64,000 nt of DNA from the NCBI GenBank assembly GCA_037903355.1, contig JBAJFE010000025.1:1302001-1366000 (forward strand). Reading direction: 5' to 3'. Below, in pieces: positions 11,001 through 24,000 of the stretch (its first letter is position 1; each line of letters begins with the position of its first letter). The notes under the pieces are model-generated. The model did no database searches and was not told the DNA's origin. It was given only the letters and a program-made list of their open reading frames with translations. This stretch comes from Trichuris trichiura (lineage: Eukaryota > Nematoda > Enoplea > Trichinellida > Trichuridae). The position numbers and the translations under genes were made by a program.

Positions 11001-14000
11001 ATGGTCATATTTTTGTTTTGAATTTAGGCCTTAGATGGAAATTCTTTGTTCAACGGATATTGTACGCTACGAGTCGAGTACAGCCGTATGGCAACGCTGA
11101 ACGTGAAGTACAACAACGAGAAGTCGCGGGATTTCACGAATCCCAATTTGCCAAGCGGAGATTTTGCAACGGACGCGGCGCTGGATTTGGGTGACCATTT
11201 TTGGAAGGTTTTGCGTGTTTTAATCCTTTTTTCTCTTTCGCAGCAAGCGTACTGAACGCTACAAGTGCCATATCGCAAATTCACGGCAACTTGACGTCTC
11301 CAATAACGACTGTCGGTAGTCCGTTTGCGGCTGCGTTCTCACCAGCTAACGCCCTTCAAGTTGCAGGTGCCTTTTTTGGAATGTTGTCACACTTCTTTTT
11401 TTCTTATTACCCATAATTGGTATTGTTCTATTCAGGAGCCGGCTTTCCAGCTACCGCGCTCAATCTTCCGACGTTAAGTCTTGCAACGGCTACCAACAAT
11501 GCATTGGCGGGTATGGCGAGCCTTCGGTTGCCAGCTCAGTTTCCTCCCATCGCCGTGAGTTCTGTTCTACTTGTGTCCAATCTGAACGAAGATGTAAGTT
11601 ACATCATTTTGACATACGCGCATGTGACTATCTTCTACCATTAACGCTTTTATTAAGGCCATATAACACATTGTTTCAAGCGTATGTAATCCAGCTATAT
11701 AGAAAGATGAAATTACGGCAACCTATTAAGTTCGGGTGCGGTTGAGAGCCTTCCAAAAATGTGTTTCTTCCTTAAAAAGAAAAATGTGCACTTTTAGTGT
11801 TTTTTAAACTTTTCTATATGATTAATGTTTCCACAAAGAATAAGTGTGTACGCGTACATCCCTTATTTGATGCACGACCTTTAGGTGAACAGTTTTTAGC
11901 TGTGTGTTACTTTCCGAATGCGTTCCATTTCAAGATCGATCGATCTTGGAAATGAACCGGTGTGATTAAACCAGCCCTTCGTGCTTGCGCGCGCGAGATC
12001 TGTTTCCAACTCTGAGACGACCAAGACGACGATGTTCAATAATTATTTCTTATTGAACGGTGTACGTGCAAACGAACTCATCTCATTGCCGAGTGAATGC
12101 CCAATTTTGTCCAACCTAACTGACGTCGTCCATCGAGTCGGCGGCATTGCGTTCATCCTATTTAGAAAGCCTTTGAGCCCTATTGATTGCCGCAAATGTG
12201 TAACACAACAGTTCGAAACGGTTGACCTATTTCCTTATACGGACAACTAATTTCGGTTTGGCTTAGTTGCCGCGGCCGCCCCCTCCGGAGACCATATAAG
12301 TCTATTGAATTATTGTTATGCCTTCTACAGTTTGGCAACAAAATACTAACCCTAATATTGCGTAGCAAAAAAGTACGTATATACTCTTTCCGCGCATGAA
12401 ATTATTAATATTTCATAATTTCTGCTTTTTGAAGTTTTTTGCAAAGAAAATTTTTGGGACGCCTATGTTTAGACTGCAAAATCGATACGGCAACAATTTC
12501 CCTTGCTTCCGGCATTAGCATAATGTATATTCCAGGCGAAATGTACGAAATTAGGCATATTCTCCGGAATACCGAAAATTTTTTAGGCAGTTTATGGCCC
12601 ACTTAATGTTGTACACATTTTCTAGGCGTTTTACGCAATGGCTATTTGCATACCGGCTAAGTATTAAATTCTCAATGGGCGGTCGCCGACAAACTTTTTT
12701 CGTAGACGCCTCCGCAAGCCTACAGTGGCGACACCTATGGTATAAAGTGGCTCGTTTTTTCGATATTCTGCCGGCTATACTTTCCTTATATTTTGGCTAA
12801 GGTTCAGACATAGAATCTTGTTGACCATCGTATTCTGCTTTAACCTAAGCCTAAGCCAAAATAAAAGGAGAGCACACTTTGCCCAGCAGGTGGCGCCACT
12901 TCAGGTTTGGGCGAGTCTAATTGACAAGACCGCAAAGACGCGGTTCAGACTTTGCCTAAAAATGTCACGCATTATATATATGTATATGTAATGCGCGACA
13001 TTTTTAGGCAAAGTGGTACTAATAATGATATTAGGAATAGTAAAAGAAGCAGAAATGTTGAACCGTAGAAAGATGAAGTGTAAAGCAGCGGAAATTAAAA
13101 TAAATAGGATAAAATAATTTTATTGTTGTCAGTATTCCGCTGACCGTCGATATGCATACACATGTTGAAGGCGCTGCTGGTAAAGGCGTACACAGATATG
13201 CGTTGGATACAAGTTTAAGCACAAAGTTGATTTACGCTTGAAAAAAAACCTCTACAAACGGCATGAAGCCGTCGTTGTTAAATATTTTTAATAAATTAAT
13301 AATTTTGAATAAGAAGGCGAAGGCAATTTTTATTTGCCCCATTAAAGCGAAGATCTTTATCTCGGAAGTTGCTGTTCGATTTTACTAGCTGACGTGATGT
13401 CTTTAACAGTTACGTATGGTCGTACGCGAGCTTTTTTCATCAATAACGTCATGTAAGCGTTTAAGAACGTTACGATAAGGAAAATGCGCGAAAATAGAAC
13501 CTATTGACAGTATGCTTTTTTGTTATTGATGCGCAGGTTTACAAAAATTGAATAGCTATAATTGGACTACTGACAAGACTTCTAAGACCAATATTAGCCC
13601 TTATGGTTGGTCCCTAAAGCACCCTTAGTTTAATATTCAAATTTACATAGCGGAATTGTTTTGTGAAGAAAAAACAAAATTTCGAAACTTATTTTTTACT
13701 CGTGTACACGTAGCTTCAAGTTGCGGTTGTTGAATATGATTTTGTTATTTGTTCCGCGTGTTGACACACGATTCATTAATTTTAAGCGCTTCTCGTAACG
13801 ATGCTGCTGTAGACGTTATGCTGCGGCGTGTTGTTTGTTGCATTTGCTGTTACTTTTTTTTTACTTAAATTCTTTCCGTGGCTTTTCTGACCTGTTGCAT
13901 TGCTCTTTTTCAGAAAGTGACGCCAGATGCTCTCTTCACTCTCTTTGGTACGTTCCTCTTGTTTCATTTGCACCAATTTCCTGCTATCTATTCACCTGCT

Positions 14001-15114
14001 GCTGCTGCTGCTGTCGCTGTTAGCGCTAAGTTTGTACTCTCTTTGCATCTTGCGAAGTTTAGAAAAGTTGTACTTTTTCTTACCTATCTTCGTCATCGTT
14101 TTTTCTCTTCCGTTCAACTGTCCCGCTAAACGTTTTTTCTCTGTCTCTCTCTTTTATTTTTCTTTTCTTGGCTTTGCGCTCCCTACTGAGCCGCTTTGCA
14201 AGGCGGCGTGTAAAAAGGAAACTCCCGTTGGCGACCAACGTCGGAAAGGACAGTGGAAACTTAAATAGGCGCTTAAATTTGTAAAATTGATGACAGCCAA
14301 AGTCGGCAGTTATAAATAAATGCAAATCGCAGATACGAATGAAAAACAATTCAACTGAACAGAATTGTTACGTAGGAGTTTACGGTGACGTCCAACGGGT
14401 AAAGATATTGTTCAACAAGAAGAACAGTGCTTTAGTTCAATACTCGGAGCCTACGCAAGCTCAGCTTGGTTAGCCATTTGGCTGCTGTACGCCAAAAGAT
14501 CATATAAGAGATTCTACTTTTTAGCGCAGCACCATTTGGACAAAGTGACTTTGTGGAATCGAACGATTCGAGTATCATACTCTAAGCATTTGACTGTCCA
14601 ATTACCCAAAGAGGGCCAACCGGTAGGTGGCGCTGTTTACCATCTGCTATTAAATAATTGTGCGGTCGATTTTAGGATGCTGGATTGACCAAGGACTATT
14701 CGCTCTCTTTGCTACACCGGTTTAAGAAGCCCGGCAGCAAAAACTATTTGAACATATACCCACCGTCCGCAAGCTTACACTTGTCCAACATCCCGTAAGT
14801 GTGCCATATTTGGTTTATTAGCCATTGAAGGAAGTGTGGGAATTTTACAGAGCGTCGACAACGGAGGACTTTATTGTGAACGCGTTTGTTGCCAATGGAT
14901 TCGTCGTAAAGAGCTTCAAATTTTTTCCTAAAGACCATAAAATGGCAATCATTCAATTGGAAAGTACCGAACAAGGCATAGAAGCTTTAGTGGTGACTCT
15001 TTCTTTGATGGTTGTCAGCGATTTAGGATAAATAACTTTTTTTAGGCAATGCACAATTTGCAGTTGTCCGAAAACGCTCACTTGCGTGTGTCCTTTTCGA
15101 AGCCCAGCGTTTAA
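5057..15114 (+). CDS. ptb-1: Polypyrimidine tract-binding protein (PTB/hnRNP I), four RRMs
   Basis: This is a nuclear RNA-binding protein that binds CU-rich RNA and regulates splicing. Sixteen exons join without breaking phase: 5057-5119, 9225-9338, 9519-9713, 9871-9990, 10080-10232, 10372-10423, 10558-10616, 11028-11190, 11244-11366, 11436-11593, 13914-13947, 14376-14468, 14525-14622, 14676-14794, 14851-14992, 15046-15114, giving 584 residues (human PTBP1 is about 530-560). RRM1 lies in exons 3-4, RRM2 in exons 5-8 ([25 protein letters not shown]), RRM3 in exons 10-13 ([17 protein letters not shown]), and RRM4 in exons 14-16 ([31 protein letters not shown]). A Gly-rich linker precedes RRM2. 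The exon 1/2 junction (Lys|Arg-Gly) matches the human gene. The first exon is supported only by phase and splice signals; the RRM exons are certain. Confidence 0.95.
5120..9224 (+). other. First intron of PTB (4.1 kb)
   Basis: The intron is bounded by GTAAGC and a TTTCAG acceptor. It contains the perfect GC-rich hairpin at 6054-6106, a smaller imperfect hairpin near 7694-7725, an ATATATGT-type run near 9080-9110 and one TGACGTCA palindrome at 8707-8714. Open frames such as 6424-6795 (123 codons) show no recognisable domain. Confidence 0.6.
6054..6106. repeat. Perfect 25-bp GC-rich hairpin with 3-nt loop
   Basis: Positions 6054-6078 are the exact reverse complement of 6082-6106, separated by TTC. 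The arms are strongly GC-rich compared with the surrounding intron. No flanking repeat suggesting a transposon end was seen. It would fold as a very stable stem in RNA or as a cruciform in DNA. Confidence 0.9.
11594..13913 (+). other. Long PTB intron upstream of the 34-nt exon
   Basis: At 2.3 kb this is the longest internal intron of the gene; most others are 50-300 nt. It holds an imperfect palindrome centred on AAGATCGATCGATCTT (11923-11956), a CCTAAGCCTAAGCC stretch near 12845, and a long hairpin at 12949-13014. The 3' end is pyrimidine-rich. No coding exon is seen in it. Confidence 0.6.
12949..13014. repeat. Hairpin with 23-nt arms and TATATATG-type loop
   Basis: The left arm begins ACTTTGCCTAAAAATGTC and the right arm ends GACATTTTTAGGCAAAGT, with CGCAT/ATGCG continuing the stem past a one-base offset. 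The loop is an alternating TA/TG run. Another hairpin with this kind of loop is at 31881-31984. Confidence 0.8.
13914..13947 (+). other. 34-nt PTB exon, predicted regulated exon
   Basis: This exon encodes [11 protein letters not shown] plus one base, the start of RRM3 after its first strand. The upstream exon ends in phase 0 and the next exon (14376) needs one leading base, so skipping shifts the frame. Its length and position match the frame-breaking exon 11 of mammalian PTBP1 and exon 10 of PTBP2. Both flanking introns carry CU-rich runs: CTCTTTTTCAG immediately upstream, and CTCTTCC and TCTCTGTCTCTCTC between 14104 and 14160 downstream. The exon is certain; its regulation is inferred. Confidence 0.8.
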
Positions 15115-18049
15115 CGTTGTCTTCTATACAACAGTTAACGATGAAGCGAAGCGCTGGTTTTTTAAGTTTATTTCACTGTTCCATTATTGAAGAAAATTTA
15201 GAGTACGAACGTACGATTTTTCCACCATTCGACCGTTCATTCGTTTGAAATAGTCCCAACGTCCCTTCAACGCCTTTTCGGCTGTTCACGTTTGCTTGTA
15301 ACCTTTCCGAGTTTGTTTATTCGATTCACATCGTTTCTCTTAATCGCAGTTTCATTCCTAGCATTGATCCGTTGTAACTTTTTTTTTCTTTCACCACTTT
15401 TCGTCGATACAGCGGCACGATCCTGCCAAAGAGCCACCAATGGTAGCTTGTTGGATCGTCGCCTGACTTCGACTCTTACCGCTCACCGGGCTCATCTTTT
15501 CACTTTGGTTATAGCCACAGATTTGTTGCAACGTCTCCTACCATTCCCAGTAAAAAAAAAGTTTGTTTTCTTGTGCACAAAGCCAATGCGCTTTACGTAA
15601 GTTGTACGCAAAAACATCTTCGCATCGTCGCGGTTTACCTGTACATTGTTGTAATAAAAAAATTAAGTAGTTGCCTTTTTAAAGGCTGTAAGCGGTGAAT
15701 AAAGTATTGTGAACGCTCAAAACTTCAATGAACAAAAAATATAAATGCAGGTTCATTTATACAGTACTGCTATGGTCGGCGCCAAGTCTTTAGCAGCTCT
15801 ACGTTTTGGACGGAAATGCTGGAACATTTTACTCTTTTGCATTTACAGCCCAATAGCTGCCCGCTTAGTTCTACAATAAAAGTTTGCCATTTTAGCTTTT
15901 AATTAAGCGAATTCTCCGAAGAGAATCATAAGAATACAGTATACATGATGCTCAGGCTAAAGCGCATTCCTAAGCGGACGTGTTTCTCAGTCTGATTGCT
16001 AAGTTTGACCAGCTGTTTTTTTCCGAGTTTTAAAAGTATTATTTGAGTATGTTTATTTGAATATATGAAAAAATCAGGCAAGCTACCAAGAGAATGATTT
16101 GCAAGCTCGATACTTCAAAATTTATAGCTCCTTGTGTGCTGTTGGTGCGGTTTCACGCAAAGATTGAATAATGTTACGTTTGGTCAGTGTTTCCTTAATC
16201 TGCTTTCCAAAACAAGTTTGCAAAGCTTAACTTTCATTTAAAGTGTTTGTGCCGCTTATTTTCTGAAACTGCGGACTGCTTTTTCATTGGCAAAGATTGC
16301 GATTAATAAAAACGTATAGAAACCGGTTGGAAAGTTCTCAAGAATCGAATAATTCGAATTTGTGTACCGCTAGATATATGTAACCTGCACATCATTTAAA
16401 ATTTCGCTACGCAAACAGCCCCTTGGCCAATGCAGCCGGAGATAAAGAATTTGCGGTTAACTCTAAAAAAGACGCAGCGGTAAAATACGCGACTGCTGCT
16501 CTTGTGACTTGAGAAACACAACGCATGAATGATGAGAACAGTAAAAATTTTAAAATGCGTAAAAGGAAAAATTTTTAGCTTCTTTTTTGCGCTTTGCTTT
16601 TTTTCGCGCGACTACTGTGAGCACAATTCTTTATCAAGCACGCGAAATTCGAGAAAATGTTAAAGCTACAAAAGAAAAGTAAGCAGGTACAAACCCAAAC
16701 TTGCGCTAATATCTACAAGCATATGCATTTATTACGCTTTTTATTGAACTTGTGGTCTTTTTGTACGGCACTTTAAATAATGCATTTTATAAAACTTCAC
16801 GAGCGTTTTTTAATACTTGTTTTTTCTATATGCGTTACGGAAAGTTTAACAGTACTCAGCTTGCTTACTTTTAAACATCAAAAAAACCTCTGACAGGGCA
16901 CCCAAACTAATAAAGTTTATATTCGAAATAGCTCCTGCTATTATGAACCTCTGCTGCAAACAAAGCATCTGTTAAATACTTAACGGAAGCCCCTGCGCTT
17001 ATGTTGCCATTATAGCTATTACTTGCCAAGACGTAATTAATGAGTTAATCATTTATACGCCTACTGTTGGATGTCTGTTAACTTTTTAAAGCAGCATTTC
17101 GTTGCTCTTGAGTACTAGGACCGCTTTAAATTCAAAATTTTACTTCCCGTAGGTTTTAGGGAGAAATAATCCATAAATCGTACTGCGCAGTCGAGAGCAG
17201 ATTTATTGACCAGCAAGCAACGTGCATTACCTGAACATTATACTTCTAGTAGGTTAAGATCATCTGCAGGGTTTGCAGGTACAGCTTCTGTTCACTTTCA
17301 AGATAAAGCGTAAGGCTTTATTTATTTTTTCAGTTCATATTTAGTAATTAGCGAACATTTAAATTACCGCCCACGCAAACAAACGTTGAGTACCAAATGC
17401 GCGTATGTACTTTGAAGGGCGATAAACTTTTCCTAGAGGCGTTGTAGATACATGTTGTCCACTCTTCCTGATTTCTTCCATAATTTCGTTTGTTTTACCT
17501 TTTGGTTTTTGGAGGTATAATTAGGCTGAGCTAAAGTTTTTCGAAAGTGGTTTTACGACGATATACGTAAAACTTTGCACACTTGTTTTACGTGGCGTAC
17601 TAGAACGGAGGGGGCTTTCACATCCCGCGTTGAACTGGTCGATTGCCACGTTTTTGCTGAGACACTTGGCAGCAGCAGTACACTCGTTGAACATTCTCGC
17701 AGTTCGGAACTTTAACACCGCGGATATTACATTGGCTGTCATTATTATGCGCGAAAGTTTCAAAGTGTAAACTAGAGCTTTATGCAACTTTTCCAGCTAA
17801 GATCCGCGCTGGCAATTGTTCATACTATGAGGAAAGATGTTCGGACACGTAGTGAACATACTGTTACATAGATTGCTTCTCGGACAACTAGGAGTACAAA
17901 GCAGACTTTGTAAAATGCATTTTAGTTTCACATTTTCCATTTACAGACTATCCCTGTTCTGAAGACATCAATGAACGCAGATATAAGTCATTGAACGCAT
18001 GACATTCGGGCTGGCATCCCTCCAAACCGAAGCGTTAAACTGGATAGAT
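15115..18049. other. Intergenic region between PTB and STRIP
   Basis: This begins with the PTB 3' untranslated region and ends with the presumed STRIP promoter and leader. It is AT-rich with poly-T runs. No exon, RNA gene or mobile element could be supported. The 88-codon minus-strand frame at 17521-17787 shows no family resemblance. Confidence 0.5.
15653..15658 (+). terminator. Candidate poly(A) signal of PTB
   Basis: An AATAAA hexamer lies about 540 nt after the PTB stop codon, with a second at 15698-15703. No cDNA evidence is available, and AATAAA is common in such sequence. Confidence 0.35.
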
Positions 18050-21000
18050 ATGGATCCTTTAAATGGAAGGAATTTCAAAGATATACGGTCCGGTTTAGCT
18101 GCTCGTCGGTCGGCGCAACTGCCAAAATTGGCAACATGCCTTCAGAAGGACGTAGTCGACGCTTATGAGGTATGACCAACTCCTTTTTGATAAGCGTGTT
18201 GCGCCTTTGCTCTCCAGAAACATATTTTTTCTTTTTCGCCCACTTCTATGTATTATAACTTTTTCAAAAGTTCCCATCGACATGCAGATTTGTTTTCTCT
18301 GTTGCTTAGCCGACCAATTGGAGTTGAGCGCATTCACAATTCATTATAACCCCGCAAAAGGCTTAAGAAATACCAGTATAGGCGATCGACTTTATACGGA
18401 AAATAAGCAGGCGTTATTGATTGTAAAGAAGCAGCATTCAGTAGTTTTTCTAATCACTAATCATTTCATGTTTTACGCGTGTGACATTTTAATTTATGCG
18501 CATTTTATTACGACAGCATTACAGTAATGGTGGTTTCAGCGAATATCCACACGCCCACTCCCGTTGGCCCCTGGATTTTTGCGTCCACAGCTTTTTAGTA
18601 GCTCGTATTTGATTTTATCTGTTTCCTCGTGTCCATCGTTCATCTTTTATAACCTTAATCACATTCTCTCCTTGTTGGCTAGGTGCCAACGATTACAATG
18701 TATCGTAGTCCCTAGATGTTTTAGTGATCTGCAGGTACGTTCGCTCTTGAGAGCAGGTTTTCTTATGCCCAAGAAAAAAAATGCGTTTTGATCAGCGTTC
18801 AAGTGCAGTGACAATTTAATTTCATATTATTTCTGGCGATACAAATTTTGTTAATGCTTTGTATCCTCCTTACGTGGGAGAAAGTGAACATTGTTCCCGG
18901 CGCTCAGCCTGTTACGATTGAGCATGCTACCGCGACGCTCGAGCGAGTTGTTTTCTTATGTATTGAGCTGCATAGCTCAATATCCCGAGCTCATATAAAT
19001 TTATGCGTTCTTTTGTTGCCATTCGCAAAATGGGTATCGCTGCTTGACCCAAGTTGCTATTGAATTTTTTAAAAATTGATTTCTCGTCCCCAGGCGCGTT
19101 AATGCGCACGTTGTTTGCGTTTCTGTAATTTTTTTAAAAAGCTTACTGTAATTGAACCTGACGACTTCTACAGTACGACCTTGATTTGTTTGAACTGATA
19201 TTTTTCCATGATTTCTTGACGAAAAACCGATTCCCGCCGTTGCCTGTCGGGCATTTTGTTCAATTTTATGCTTTTTGACGAATGTTTGCTCGCCTTGAAG
19301 GCAGAACAAAGCGCAGCAAGCGAAGCTGAAATTGAGTTCGAATACGACGACTGCGACGAGTTGGCGCACGAGTTGAACGAGATGTACTCGTACTCGGAGT
19401 CTTTGGAGTTCTTTGAAAACTATCAAGCTTTTCACGACTTCTGCTCCTGTCGCCGCTTTTCCGGATGGCAGCAATCCGCTCGTCCGCAGCGTTGTTGTTT
19501 GGTCGAGGCTATGCTCGACCAGTTGGAGTCTTCGGTCGCCGACGTACGCCTCAAAGCGCTACAAGCTCTTGCCTACATACTGCAGGGTTGCTTCATGGAT
19601 CACGACACGGAAGAGGCGCTTTTGGAGAGCATTTCCTCCAATGCGTTCCTGTGCTACGATTGCGGCGCTTGGTCCTTGCTCTGCATGGTTTTGCAAATGG
19701 AAATTGACCAGTCGTGGGACAGCGAACACGGTACGCCATTGTTAAGCCCTATGTTTCTTTAAAACAGTTTTTTGCATTTTTTCTCCATGGTCGCTCAAAG
19801 TTGCTTGTTCTTTGCCGCCGCGTAGCTTGCGCGTCTTTTCAGGAAGTAAAGTGACCAGCGATTCGCTGAAAGACTCTCATGTTCTTCGATTGACTCTTGC
19901 TTGCATGTATACCATTGTTGAATGCGTACGTCGCTTTGAATGCAATAAAGAAAGATCCGACAACAGCGATGATACACTGTCCGAAGAAGAAGTGCTTCGT
20001 ACGGAGGTGAAACGCAGTTTGCTCAACGAATTGGACGACGCTACTTCGTCGCTAAATGTGGTTCCCGTGCTGTTCGATATGCTTTCGAGATTTTGCGCCG
20101 GTTTGGTGCCCCACTATCCAATCAGAAAGGTGCTTCTATTGTTATGGAAATGCCTTCTGGCGGTGCTCGGCGGCTGGAGGGCGCTTCACAATTTGAAGAA
20201 CGACAAGCGACAAGCCTTTGGCTTGCAGCCTTGCGAGGATACGATCGAAATTGCTTCGACGATGCAGCCAATTTCCAATTTGACCTTCAAGTTGAGCTGC
20301 GACCGGGAACCCGGCGGCGACAACAACAACAATGGCAATGGAGAATTCCCCGTGCCAAAACGATCCAAAGCACCGCCGAAACGTCAACTGGCCAACAGCG
20401 GCAGCGGCGAATCCGACGACCTTTTGGATGGCACGATTTTTAATTTCTTTATTACTTGATTATCATTAGTTTTACAGCTACCGTATGCCTATTTGTAGAT
20501 ATGGTCGAATCCTATTCGCCGCCCGAGGTTGACGTGTCTATGATCGTTGCGGACCTTGTGTCCGATGACGGGGCACTTACGGATGCCAGTGATCAGCGAC
20601 CGTCCAGTCCATTTCCTAAGGAAAACAAGCCCTCGAACGTTCAAGCGGTCAAGGATGCTTGCAAGAACGCCAACCAGCAGCAAAAGAGGTTACCGTGGTC
20701 GTCAAAAGTGACATTTAAGGCGGTGGAGAATTTTTTGGAGATGAAAAGAATGAAATTTTTTGGATATTCATTCGGCGAAGGTGACAGGGTGACCACCGTC
20801 GGCTTGCCGAAGCCAATACAAGAAAGTTACAATGCCCAAGTTAGGCACGTCTACGTATCGTTGTCCGAAATGCAAATTGCTCGAGAGCGTCTTATACAAA
20901 TGTACCCAATGACGCATAAGGATGACGTAGAGTCGGATGGGCCCTCCGAACGGCTTTACCAAATGATACTGCCTAATATGCGCAAGTTGACCTTTGGTCT

Positions 21001-24000
21001 GGTCAAGGTGCTGCTGGCTTCGGCTCCTTGCTCAAAGGGCAAAGCCGATATGGTGAATATAGTGTACGAGGTGCTGCCTTATTCGGACGACGTTGAATCG
21101 GCCACTTCGTTGGTCGACACCCCGGAAGCGCTTCGCCTGAATGCTGACGTCATTCGGCAAAAGGAAATCATTGCTAAATGCGTATCCGCTATGCTACTAT
21201 TAATTCTGAAGCATTTAAAGGTCAATCACATCTATCAGTTTGAACAGATCTGCCAACAGTTGGTTTTTGCCAACTGTATACCATTGATATTGAAATACTT
21301 TGACCAGAATGTATCCTGCTACGTTCGGTCGAACAGCGAGCTGACGGATAGTTGCTTCATTGATTGTGTGCTTTCATCGGATGTTGGTGACATTGACGCC
21401 AACGTGGCAGCTCGACGAATGGAGATGAACCGCGTTCGTAGTTTAGACGATACGCTAACAGAGGTTGGCGGCGGCGGCGGCGATGATGATAATAGTGGTG
21501 AAGGTGCCATTGGAAGACCCTACGTTTGGCGCAATTTGTTCTCATTGGTCAATTTGCTACGAATCTTGAACAAGTTGACCAAATGGAAGCACGGACGCAC
21601 AATGATGCTAGTGGTGTACAAGTCGGCGCCTATACTAAAGCGGACTTTAAGGGTCAAGCAAGCATTGCTTCAGTTGTTCGCTTTGAAGCTTCTCAAAAGT
21701 CAGGCAAAGTACCTTGGTCGTCAGTGGCGCCGATCCAATATGGAACTCCTCTCAGCCATATATCGCAACGTTAGACATAGGTAGTGTATATGTTTTTTTA
21801 TTGCTGCGTTGTTGTTTCTATTATTTAGATAAGAAGCATTTAAATAGCATTGATTCTATGGCGATCCTTAACCGCAACAAGTTTAAACTATAGCTTAAAT
21901 ACAGTATATGGAAATGAACTTGAGCTCAATAGCGCGTAATGAGTTGACGATCATAATTTGTTTTACTTTATGTTGTGAGACCAGCCATAGTATCCCCTTA
22001 AGTTGGAGTGGGATAATAGAAAAGATTAACTGTTTTTTGGCTTCTTTTTGTACGGATTCTCTATGTCCCGTTGAAAAAAACTTTTATTAATAATAAACTG
22101 TCCGTAGCTTTCGGGTCCGAACTTGACCCGTTATCAGCGGTCTAAGGATTGACGTCTTGTAGTTCTTTTCTCTTTGTCTGTCAGCAGTTCGAGCGGGTGT
22201 ATCCAATTTTAGTTGAGCGAGCAACAATTCGATCGGGTTACAATATTCGTTTTGAAAACGGGGTTTCTTGGTACGGGAACAAATGTTTTCATAATGAAGA
22301 AGTTTATTACGGATAATTCCCGTTTATTTATGTATATAGAAGAATTCCGGAGCTTTCGGGTCATTCGAGACCCGTCATCAGCGGTCTTAAGTTGTTGATA
22401 TGATTCGTGGCAGCGAGTGCCCTAATGTTTCTGAGGATTTTAAAGCGGGCATTTTTAAAGTTTTTGTTCGTAGGTTCTGGTATCTGAGTCTGTCAGCGCA
22501 CTTCTATTTCTTGTTCCGTATATCTTGTAGATTGTGTCTTTGGCTGGGTAGTTTCGAACATTTTTTGTTGTTGGTTCACTGTTTTTTCATTTTGCATTCA
22601 TTTTTCTTTCTTTCTTTCTTCTTTTCTTTTTCTTTTTCTTTTTTGTTCCATATATATTGCAGTTCTATCCATTTCTATTTGTTCTAATTAGTTTTTTCTT
22701 TTTTCTATCCGGGCTATTGTATTTCATCTGGTGAGAGAGCAACAATTATACCGCGTCACAATATTTGTCCAAATCCCACTTATGTCCACTCCTTGATCGC
22801 GGTTGTAAGTCGTATTGTGTCTAATGTATAGTGCTTCTTTAATTCTTCTTAACCGTAGATTGTTTTCGTAACATAAAACTCTTGGGTGGAGTGGTTGAGT
22901 ACATTGCGTCGCATGCTCCACTACAGCAGAGGCTTGTTTGGCTTTTTCCATTGTAATTTTTGGGTCCACGATTGGTCTGCCTCGCTGTGTGGTTAGATTG
23001 GTGCCATTGTTAAGTATGGCTTTCGCGTTATTGTAACTTGTGAGTTTTTTTATGTGTTCGTTAAATCTATGCTCTAGGGTGTTTCCCGTTTCACCAATAT
23101 AAATCCCTGAGCAAGAACATTCAACCGCGTATATTAATCCTGTCTTTTTGTTTGTGGGGATTTTAGTTTTGTCTGTGCGAAGAATTGCCCTGAGGTTGGG
23201 CGAACTTTTGAAAAAGACTCTGAAGCCTAATCTTTTTCCTAATTGGACAATCTTTTCGCCTAAACCTGCCACATAAGGAATAACCAGACAAGTGTCGTGC
23301 GGAGTGTTTTGCTTTGGAGACTCACGTGTGCGAAGCTTGTGGTTGAGCACTTGGTTGATAAAGGATTTAGGATAACCGTTTTTGTAGAAGATTTTTCTAA
23401 TGTAGTTAATTTCTGGTTGGAGATATTCGGGACTGCATAAATTGAATGCTCTGTCTATCATTCCGGAGAGGATACCACGCATTACTGATCGTGGGTGATG
23501 TGATGAAAAATTGAGGTACTGATCTGTGTGCGTGGGTTTTCTATACACTCTGGTTTTAAGGCCTTCGCTTGAGCGAATAATTAAGGCGTCTAGAAAGGGT
23601 AAGGTTTTGTTATCTTCTTTTTCCATTGTGAAGACTATTTGGTTAGGACGGACGTTGTTGAGGAATTGTAAAAATTGTTCTTCTTTTCCAGCTTTTATAA
23701 TGACAAAGATGTCGTCTACGTATCTTTTAAAAAGGCGTGGAGCTATGTGTCTGTCTATAGTTCTGAACATTTGTCTTTCAAAGTTTTCCATAAAAATTTC
23801 CGCTAATACAGGGGATAGGGGGCTTCCCATAGGTACTCCGTTAGATTGTTTATAGAACTTGTTATCAAAAGTGAAGTAATTGCCTTCTTGCATGCAAAAC
23901 GAAACCAGCTTGACAATGTGAAAGGGATTTAATTTAGTTCTGCTGGGTAGATTTGTGTCCGTGTGGAGGAGATTGTGTAAGGTCTCTAGGGTGTCTGATT

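Noticed and set aside
12843..12858. CCTAAGCCTAAGCC, like the nematode telomere repeat TTAGGC
   Set aside because: Only about two units and not tandemly extended, so not a telomere remnant.
14822..14850. Alternative PTB acceptor at TTATTAG (14821)
   Set aside because: It would break phase with the preceding exon; TTTTACAG at 14850 keeps the frame and matches the RRM4 alignment.
22400..22687. 95-codon plus-strand frame beginning MIRGSECPN
   Set aside because: It is the inverted terminal repeat of the Penelope copy carrying a copy of its coding start, followed by pyrimidine-rich noncoding DNA.
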